The translations under genes and the position numbers were made by a program. From positions 1 to 25,222 of the forward strand of contig DVNA01000152.1 of the NCBI GenBank assembly GCA_018714665.1: a DNA stretch of 25,222 nucleotides, written 5' to 3'. A model generated the notes under the pieces. The model was not told the origin of the DNA. It did no database searches and saw nothing but the letters and a program-made list of their open reading frames with translations. Shown one piece after another: positions 7,793 through 13,865 of the stretch (positions are counted from its first letter, which is position 1; each line of letters starts with the position of its first letter). The DNA is from Candidatus Gallibacteroides avistercoris. Its GTDB lineage: Bacteria > Bacteroidota > Bacteroidia > Bacteroidales > CHK158-818.

Positions 7793-7809
7793 TCGTTCTT
7801 ATATTCTGT

Positions 7810-9972
7810 TTATTCGATTGTTACGAATACACCGTCGCTGTAATTGTCGTATTGCAACAGACAGGTTTTGCTGGTGTTGTCCCAACTGTATGTTACTTCG
7901 ATAGGTTCTCCCTGGTGAGTGGCCGTTATTTTAACGGGCTCTTTTTTCAGCAATACGCGCATGGCGTTGCGGGTCTTGCTCGGGCTTCGTGTCAGGAAGG
8001 TGAATTTTCCGTCGTTCACTTGGGCCTGATAGACGCGGGCGGCTCCGCATAAGACGCGGGGAGCCTCTTTCCGTGAGATTTTTTTCAGGTTGAGTAAGAA
8101 GGCTTGTTCTCCCGGGCGGACGGTCTTGGTCTTGCATATCGGCAACGTGGGGTCGAACAGGTCGATATACAATCCTTTGACCGTATAAGAGTCATTGCTC
8201 ACGCTTTCGTCCATCACCGCTATCAGGTCGTAATAGCCTCTTGACAGCGTATAATAGTTTTTATATTGCAACTTTCCGGCTTTGGCATCTTTTTGATAGG
8301 CCTGTTCTACCAACCGGAGCAACTCCTGGTCGTTGTTGGCCTGTAACACGAACTCTTTCGGGTCTTGACGGACTACATATACCTTCCCCTTTCCGGCCTT
8401 GGCTCCGGTAAGGGCTTGGTCGGGGTCTATCCCAATCAGTTCAAACAGGTGCTCAGAGGGGGCCGAATAGTTTTTCCCGTTGGTGTTCCACCACTCCATC
8501 ACCGACTGGAAGGGGTCGTTGTCGCGGGCGCAATAGATCAATACACCGCCCTTTTTCACCCATTCGGCCAGGTAGGTATGTTGTTCTTCCTGCATCGGCT
8601 TCATGCCGGCGTATGACATCAGCAGTACCTGGATGTCTTTGAGCGTATTGGGGTGATAGAGGTTCTCGATGTGTACGGTCCTTACCGGGATGCCCCGTTT
8701 GAAGAGCGGGTTGTAGAATCCGTACAGGTTCGACAATCCCGGGTCGGAATAACCCTTGTGACTGGGGGAGAACTGGAACATCCCCGAGTTGGACATCAAG
8801 ATACCGATGCCTCCTGAGCCGGATATCTTGTTGTCGGTTACCGGCATATCGTTCAACGTGTTGATCATTACCTGCATCTGGGTGGCGTAGGCCGGAGAGA
8901 TGTTTTCTGACTTTCCGGTGGCAGGGTTCGGGTATTTCGACAGGTAGATACGGTCGGGCCACGGCATCACTTCGTAGTAGTTGTTGCGGGGGAAGAAGAG
9001 CTTGGCGGCGAACGTAGCCTGGTAGTTGCGTTTGTAGTCGTCCCAGTCGCGTACGGCGTCTTCGATGGGGTCTGTCAGGAAATAGACGCGGCGGCCGGTA
9101 GGGGCTGTCATCGATTCGGTACAGTCGTATTCCAGGTAGGCGTTTTCAAAGACCCGTTCTTTGGATTCTCCGTTGTAGTAGTTGGCCGTACGGGCGGTTC
9201 CCGTCCAAACTTGTCCGATATATCCGTCCACGCAGTCGAGCGAGGCCAGGCTTGCTTCGGGGCTGACCAGTTGCCAGGCAGTATAATTGACCAGCGAGTG
9301 TGTGGCTACGTAGCATTTTACCTCCCGCCCGATCGATTTGGCGTACTCTTTGGCGTAGGTGAAACACTCTTCAATGGCTTTATAGTTGAGGTGGTATTTG
9401 AGCTTGTGTGACAAGTAGGTGTTTTCGGGCGATTCGTGTTGCGGACGCCACGGAAATCCATAATATTTTTCCCATTCGCGCTTGAATGCTTCGCTGTAAC
9501 CGGCAAACATCCAGATTTCCGGCTCTTCCAGGAAGATATACTCTACCCCTTCGTCTATTACTTTCTTGATGACGTGCTCTTTCATGTAGGCGATAAAGGC
9601 ATCGTTGGGGATGATATAGGGGACTCCCCGGGTAGTACCGTGCCATATCGTATCGCCGTTTTGGCGGATTTGAGCCTGGTCCCAGTGGTTTACACCGTCT
9701 ATTTTTCCATCCAGGTAATCGTTGCTTACCCCCCAGGAGATACCGATCATAAAGTCGATGTGATACCCTTGATCTTTCCAGCTTTTGATCCGTTCAGGAA
9801 GCCGGTGGATGCCGTAAACCATGACGCGGTCGGCTCGAATATCCACCTCGGGTCTGAAAAATCCCGATGTCTGGAACGTGGTGTTGTCTTTTGGCGAGAG
9901 TTGTCCCCAGGCTTGCGGAGTGCATAGCAGCAGGAGCGATAACAGCAGATTGATAAAAGTTGGCTTGTTCAT
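7810..9972 (-). CDS. exported GH-A/GH42-like protein, unassigned family
   Basis: This 720-aa protein has a Sec signal (hydrophobic 8-19, likely cleavage after AWG at 23). The layout resembles GH42-like enzymes. Residues about 40-345 look like a TIM barrel, with FLEEPEIW at 148-154 (Glu149/Glu150 as acid/base candidates) and YYEVMPWPDRIY at 332-343 (Glu334 as nucleophile candidate). Residues about 385-520 look like a glutamine-amidotransferase-like domain (VLLMSYAGMKPM at 449-460, WVKKGGVLIY at 471-480). The rest, to 720, looks like a beta-sandwich. This assignment is by motif layout only; I cannot place it in a numbered GH family. It sits between a metallophosphatase and a GH43 enzyme with gaps of 28 and 17 bases, so they should act on one substrate or pathway. 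Catalytic function is inference. Confidence 0.8.
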   Translation of the reverse strand: MNKPTFINLLLSLLLLCTPQAWGQLSPKDNTTFQTSGFFRPEVDIRADRVMVYGIHRLPERIKSWKDQGYHIDFMIGISWGVSNDYLDGKIDGVNHWDQAQIRQNGDTIWHGTTRGVPYIIPNDAFIAYMKEHVIKKVIDEGVEYIFLEEPEIWMFAGYSEAFKREWEKYYGFPWRPQHESPENTYLSHKLKYHLNYKAIEECFTYAKEYAKSIGREVKCYVATHSLVNYTAWQLVSPEASLASLDCVDGYIGQVWTGTARTANYYNGESKERVFENAYLEYDCTESMTAPTGRRVYFLTDPIEDAVRDWDDYKRNYQATFAAKLFFPRNNYYEVMPWPDRIYLSKYPNPATGKSENISPAYATQMQVMINTLNDMPVTDNKISGSGGIGILMSNSGMFQFSPSHKGYSDPGLSNLYGFYNPLFKRGIPVRTVHIENLYHPNTLKDIQVLLMSYAGMKPMQEEQHTYLAEWVKKGGVLIYCARDNDPFQSVMEWWNTNGKNYSAPSEHLFELIGIDPDQALTGAKAGKGKVYVVRQDPKEFVLQANNDQELLRLVEQAYQKDAKAGKLQYKNYYTLSRGYYDLIAVMDESVSNDSYTVKGLYIDLFDPTLPICKTKTVRPGEQAFLLNLKKISRKEAPRVLCGAARVYQAQVNDGKFTFLTRSPSKTRNAMRVLLKKEPVKITATHQGEPIEVTYSWDNTSKTCLLQYDNYSDGVFVTIE

Positions 9973-10000
9973 GAAATTTTGTGTTTATATCGTTTGATGT

Positions 10001-10885
10001 TTATAGAATAATTCCTTTGTCTATGCTCTGGGGAAGTTGGTCGAAATCGAAAAACGATGCTTTTACGCCGGCGTCGGTTACCGATACGATGTTCATACCC
10101 GATTTCCCGCGTATGGGGTATCCTACGGCCCCCGCGGTACATAACGGGACTCCTGCCGAACGGTCGCTGGCCGGGAAGTGGAGATGTCCCGACAGGTAGA
10201 TATCTACCTTGTTGTTTCGGAACAGTTCCAAATATTCCGTCCGTTTTTCAGGAGTCAGGTTTTCGTACGTCTTTTTTTCGTCCGGTTGGTTTACATAGAT
10301 AGGGTGGTGTCCTGCCACGATTCGGTATTTGTATTTTTGCCCTTTTTTCAGCTCTTTCTGCAACCACAGGGTCTGTTCCGTCTCTAACGGGGTATTTCCT
10401 GCCCAGATGAGGTTGGTATTGATGCCGATTATGTAGGTATTTTTATAACTGAACGAAAACCGATCCGCCCCGAAATTTCTTTTATACTGTTCCACGTTGT
10501 CCGTGGTGGCGTCGTTGCCTACATCGTGATTCCCTGGTACTTCATATACCGGGATTTTTTTGTCTATGAGGGCCGTCAGGCGTTTGTATTCGTCTACTTG
10601 GGCGAGGTTGTTGCGGTCGTGTACCAAATCACCGGTAATGAGTACATATTTGGGCCTGAGCCGGTTGATGGCATCGATGGCTTGTTGCATCAACCTGGTC
10701 TCTTTTTCAAAGGAGCGGTGTTTCTCAAAAGAGCCGAACATACCGAATTGCGGGTCGGAAAGGTGGATAAACGAGTATTCCGCACCTCCTTTTTTTCGGA
10801 GTCCCTCTATGGCCGATGCTTGGTTGGGTAACAACAAGGCCAGGCATCCCGATGTTGCCGACAGGAGAAATGTTCGTCTTTTCAT
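10001..10885 (-). CDS. exported CPPED1-like metallophosphatase
   Basis: This 294-aa calcineurin-like phosphoesterase starts at the ATG at 10885. The frame is open to 11050, but that runs through the promoter and has no signal peptide. The chosen N-terminus MKRRTFLLS followed by a hydrophobic stretch ending QASA is a Tat-like twin-arginine signal. Metal and active-site motifs in order: SDPQFG (Asp44, Gln46), GDLVHDRN (Asp86), GNHD (Asn119, His120, Asp121), AGHHP (His193, His194) and SGHLH (His234, His236). The DPQ in place of the usual DxH is the pattern of the CPPED1/CSTP1 subgroup. The substrate is unknown; a phosphorylated sugar or glycan is suggested only by its position as first gene of an operon with two glycoside hydrolase-like genes. 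Confidence 0.9.
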   Translation of the reverse strand: MKRRTFLLSATSGCLALLLPNQASAIEGLRKKGGAEYSFIHLSDPQFGMFGSFEKHRSFEKETRLMQQAIDAINRLRPKYVLITGDLVHDRNNLAQVDEYKRLTALIDKKIPVYEVPGNHDVGNDATTDNVEQYKRNFGADRFSFSYKNTYIIGINTNLIWAGNTPLETEQTLWLQKELKKGQKYKYRIVAGHHPIYVNQPDEKKTYENLTPEKRTEYLELFRNNKVDIYLSGHLHFPASDRSAGVPLCTAGAVGYPIRGKSGMNIVSVTDAGVKASFFDFDQLPQSIDKGIIL

Positions 10886-10939
10886 ATTATTTGTAATCAG
10901 GTTAACATCGGTATGCTTGCGTGATACCGTTTTGCCTCT

Positions 10940-10947
10940 CAAAGGTA
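10940..10947 (-). promoter_or_regulatory. -7 promoter element of the phosphatase/GH operon
   Basis: The minus strand reads TACCTTTG, a perfect TAnnTTTG, 54 bases upstream of the ATG at 10885. It supports that start over the longer open frame. The -33 position is T-rich without a clean TTTG. Confidence 0.65.
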
Positions 10948-10963
10948 AGATTTTTCCGTTAAG

Positions 10964-11002
10964 AATAAAAACGGGAAGCCTGTTTTGTTTATCGACTTCC
11001 CG
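10964..11002 (-). terminator. intrinsic terminator of the glycosylation operon
   Basis: On the minus strand CGGGAAG (10996-11002) pairs with CTTCCCG (10972-10978) over a 17-base loop, followed by TTTTTATT. It lies 28 bases after the stop of the GT-C-like gene and just before the next operon's promoter. Confidence 0.75.
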
Positions 11003-11030
11003 CGCTGTATTTTCCGAGGCTGATTCTTTT

Positions 11031-12398
11031 TTACGACAGGTAATTGTCAAACTTTTTCATGGCCTGTTTCACGCAATGGTTTGACATGGCATAGAACCAC
11101 GCTACGGGGACGAAGCAGAACAGGAAACGTTTGGCGGAGTAGGAGAGTACGTTTTGAATTGTATCCCATTTGTAATCTATCTGGTAAAGAGCAATCATGT
11201 ACAGAAGGGCCGCAGTGATTATCATTACCAGTAAAAGCAGGTTGTCCTGTTTCTTGATAAGGTACCAGCCGTTTAGCAGGAGCGAGATGAGTAATGCCAC
11301 AAAAGTCCATCCGTAGAATAGCGTATTGGCGAAATGCATTTTCATAAAATGCCAGATTATCCCGGCTTTCTCGGCATCCCAGTAAGGCCTGACGATGGCG
11401 ATGCTTTCGGCGTAGAAATGGCTGATCTTCATAAATATCACCCATAACAGTGCCGGGATGAGAGAAGCTGTTACCGGTAAGATCGATTTCCAATGTTTGT
11501 TTTTTATACAGTCTATCAGAACGGCCAGCAAGGCGGCAGCGATGAATACGATCCCGTCCGTACGGGTCCAAATGTTGATGCCCAGTAGCAGCGATCCCAG
11601 GTATAGATCTTTCGTTTCCCGTTTCCGGAACCAGAGTGCCAGGTAGATAATCCCCAATGATGCGCTGACAGCGTGTATGACGTTGGTGGCTGATAATGAA
11701 GAAAACCCGATCATTTCCGGTGTGATCATCATAAAAAAGGTGGTGATGGCAGCTCCCGTTTTGCCGATAACCCGATGCAGGCTACCATAAAAAGCAATCA
11801 GGAAAAAGAGGTATATCAAGGCCGGGATCAGCTTTGAGGTCTCAGCCCCCAGCAGATATACAAAGGCATAACTGAGTTGCAGCATCGGCGCGTATGTGAT
11901 GTAACTGCCTGCCCGGTTGATTTGGGGCATATAGTCGGGTTGGAACAGGCTCAGATCTTTGAGGGTATGCTCTTGTGCGATGACGTATCCGATGGTGTCG
12001 AATCCGGCCAGACTGTCCCTGTCGAAAGTCGGGAAATAGATGCATTTGGCAAAATTCATGTATTCCAGGTAGAGGATGACCCCGATAAAGAACAACCATA
12101 CTAAATTGTATCGGGGGGTGGTAAAATGGAGGCTGTTTTTATAGTAAGCCGCTACCTCTTCTTTTCTTCGGTAGAGCGGATAGAGCAACGCCAGTATCAG
12201 GATTCCGTCTGCAATGAAGATGTTCGGGACCGTCAGGGGGATACCCAACAGGTTGATTACGGCCATGAGCATGGTTTGGATACCTATCCCGATGGGAAAG
12301 GAGAGCCCGATTTTTTCATACCACGAAAATTGGAGGGATATATCGTTTAAGAGGATGAATCCTATGGCGATTACAATGACAATTCCTGCGATTAACAT
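11031..12398 (-). CDS. GT-C-like polytopic membrane glycosyltransferase
   Basis: This 455-aa protein is hydrophobic along most of its length, with about ten or more membrane spans. The first large outward loop holds FDRDSLAGFDT (Asp126, Asp128, Asp134), where GT-C enzymes carry their acidic catalytic motif. Such enzymes move a sugar from a polyprenyl-phosphate donor to an acceptor on the outer face of the inner membrane. Sequence similarity to a named subfamily is not evident to me; the call rests on topology, the acidic loop and the neighbouring GT2 synthase. It is the last gene of the operon, 6 bases after the 182-aa gene. It could alternatively be an O-antigen ligase or polymerase-type protein. 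Confidence 0.75.
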   Translation of the reverse strand: MLIAGIVIVIAIGFILLNDISLQFSWYEKIGLSFPIGIGIQTMLMAVINLLGIPLTVPNIFIADGILILALLYPLYRRKEEVAAYYKNSLHFTTPRYNLVWLFFIGVILYLEYMNFAKCIYFPTFDRDSLAGFDTIGYVIAQEHTLKDLSLFQPDYMPQINRAGSYITYAPMLQLSYAFVYLLGAETSKLIPALIYLFFLIAFYGSLHRVIGKTGAAITTFFMMITPEMIGFSSLSATNVIHAVSASLGIIYLALWFRKRETKDLYLGSLLLGINIWTRTDGIVFIAAALLAVLIDCIKNKHWKSILPVTASLIPALLWVIFMKISHFYAESIAIVRPYWDAEKAGIIWHFMKMHFANTLFYGWTFVALLISLLLNGWYLIKKQDNLLLLVMIITAALLYMIALYQIDYKWDTIQNVLSYSAKRFLFCFVPVAWFYAMSNHCVKQAMKKFDNYLS

Positions 12399-12404
12399 AT
12401 TCGG

Positions 12405-12953
12405 TTACTTTTGAGGGGTTATAGGCAATACGCCATGTTGGTAGGCCGAGTCGGTAGGATAGGAGAGTTTGTCTTTCCCTTCTCCGTTTACGATGGCCAC
12501 ATAGTTGATTTGGTCGGCATATTTACTGACACCGAGTTCGCTTTCCAATACCAGTTTCCGCGGGTATAGAAAACGGGTAGCGTAAATTTTGTTATAGATG
12601 TGGGCAAAGGGGCTCCCCTCTTTGGAGAATGCCTCTTGCGATGGATAAAGGATGACAGCATCTTCGGGTGTTGCCTGTTTGATAAAATGCAGGTATTCGT
12701 AATTGACCCCGAGCTTCATCTGCATTTTTTGTTCAAACGATATGTCCGGGTATTGTTTTATTAGGCTCATGTTTCCTTTAAGCAGGTTGTAATATACCCA
12801 TTTGTATGCAGGTTGTTCGGTAAATGTAATTTTGACCAGCAGGAGAGCCAACAACAGGAACAGGATGTTTTTAAGCAGCCATTTCCCGTCTGGATGGGAT
12901 GACGTTTTTGGAGCGTTCTCTTGTTTGGGTGTTTTCGGATTGGATTTCGCCAT
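12405..12953 (-). CDS. single-span membrane protein of unknown function, 182 aa
   Basis: I do not recognise this protein. Residues 1-26 are polar, basic and Pro/Ser-rich, and so probably cytoplasmic. Residues 27-43 (LKNILFLLLALLLVKIT) form one membrane span. The remaining 140 residues would face the periplasm and are mixed helix/strand without an evident catalytic motif. It lies between the GT2 and GT-C-like genes with gaps of 3 and 6 bases, so translation is probably coupled. The arrangement suggests a dedicated partner or acceptor-positioning subunit of the membrane glycosyltransferase; that role is inference. Confidence 0.8.
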   Translation of the reverse strand: MAKSNPKTPKQENAPKTSSHPDGKWLLKNILFLLLALLLVKITFTEQPAYKWVYYNLLKGNMSLIKQYPDISFEQKMQMKLGVNYEYLHFIKQATPEDAVILYPSQEAFSKEGSPFAHIYNKIYATRFLYPRKLVLESELGVSKYADQINYVAIVNGEGKDKLSYPTDSAYQHGVLPITPQK

Positions 12954-12956
12954 AAA

Positions 12957-13694
12957 TTAGTTTTTTGTGAAACGATATTTTAAAAGGATGTAAATGGCTT
13001 CGATTCCGTCGCGCCATTTAATTTTTTTCCCCTCCTTTTTTGATCGCGGGTAATATCTGATTGGAATCTCTTTGATGGAATAGCCCCTTTTCAGGGCTTT
13101 GGCCGTAACCTCCGGGCAGAATCCGAAGCGGTTGCTGGACAGGGGGATAGACTTTAATACGGCTGCGTCGAACATCTTGTAGCAGGTGGGTTCGTCTGTT
13201 ATTTTTACGTTGAAAAGCAGACTGGTAATGAACGAAACAAGCCGCCCGCCCCAATAAAAGCTACGGTATGAATAGTGGTTGTTTTTATTTAACAGGCGTG
13301 AGCCGTACACAATCTGGTATTCTCCTGATAAAATGGGTTGTAATAAGGCCGCATAATCAGCCGGGTCGTATTCCAGATCAGCATCTTGAATAATAATGAC
13401 ATCGCCTGTGGCTAAATGGATACCGGTCCGTACGGCGTATCCTTTTCCCCGGTTGCATGAGAGTTTGGTATATTGGATCGATGCTTCGGGGTGTGTATGG
13501 ATAAACGTCTTTACTTTCTCTTCCGTGTTATCCGTAGAGCAGTCGTCAACAACCAGGATTTCTTTGGCGATGGGATACTCTTTCCCCTCTTCCGTATCGG
13601 ATAGGGAGGTGGACAGGATTTCTTCTAAAACCTGAACGATGGTTTTCGATTCGTTGTATGCCGGTATAATGATCGAGAGTTTTTTATGCCTCAT
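12957..13694 (-). CDS. GT2 glycosyltransferase, polyprenyl-phosphate sugar synthase type
   Basis: This 245-aa GT-A enzyme is similar in layout to dolichyl/polyprenyl-phosphate mannose or glucose synthases. It opens with LSIIIPAYNES (nucleotide binding), has VVDDCSTDNT at 48-57, the DxD metal site Asp104-Ala-Asp106 in IIQDADLEYDP, and the acceptor-side CYKMFD and FCPEVTAKA motifs. There are no C-terminal membrane spans, so it belongs to the soluble or membrane-associated DPM1-like class. The start at 13694 is chosen because the frame upstream begins with TTG inside the promoter element and the ATG at 13727 would lie at the transcription start. It should make the lipid-linked sugar used by the GT-C-like protein of the same operon. 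The sugar is unknown. Confidence 0.92.
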   Translation of the reverse strand: MRHKKLSIIIPAYNESKTIVQVLEEILSTSLSDTEEGKEYPIAKEILVVDDCSTDNTEEKVKTFIHTHPEASIQYTKLSCNRGKGYAVRTGIHLATGDVIIIQDADLEYDPADYAALLQPILSGEYQIVYGSRLLNKNNHYSYRSFYWGGRLVSFITSLLFNVKITDEPTCYKMFDAAVLKSIPLSSNRFGFCPEVTAKALKRGYSIKEIPIRYYPRSKKEGKKIKWRDGIEAIYILLKYRFTKN

Positions 13695-13733
13695 ATAATT
13701 GCCGTTGTCCAGATTATATTTGTACATCGGATA

Positions 13734-13741
13734 CAAATATA
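13734..13741 (-). promoter_or_regulatory. -7 promoter element of the glycosylation operon
   Basis: The minus strand reads TATATTTG, a perfect TAnnTTTG, 39 bases upstream of the chosen ATG. Transcription would begin near 13727, which excludes the longer open frame. Confidence 0.65.
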
Positions 13742-13795
13742 ACGGTATATTTTTAGGATAAAAAGTTTGCAGTGCAGTTTTAGCAGGATGTATGA

Positions 13796-13835
13796 TAAAA
13801 AGAGGGGCTTGCCCGATGGGGCAGGCCCTCTTTTT
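13796..13835 (-). terminator. ppdK: intrinsic terminator of ppdK
   Basis: A long GC-rich stem carries A5 and T5 outer arms around a GAGGG/CCCTC core, one bulge and a 4-base loop. It lies 30 bases past the ppdK stop; on the minus strand the left arm gives the T run. It also separates ppdK from the glycosylation operon promoter. Confidence 0.88.
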
Positions 13836-13865
13836 ATTTTGGAAGGATAAAATGATCGGTCTTGA

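Noticed and set aside
6686..9972. A full polysaccharide utilisation locus
   Set aside because: No SusC, SusD, hybrid two-component or anti-sigma gene lies within the operon or next to it in this window.
10886..11050. 55-codon N-terminal extension of the metallophosphatase
   Set aside because: It runs through the -7 element and would bury the twin-arginine signal inside the protein.
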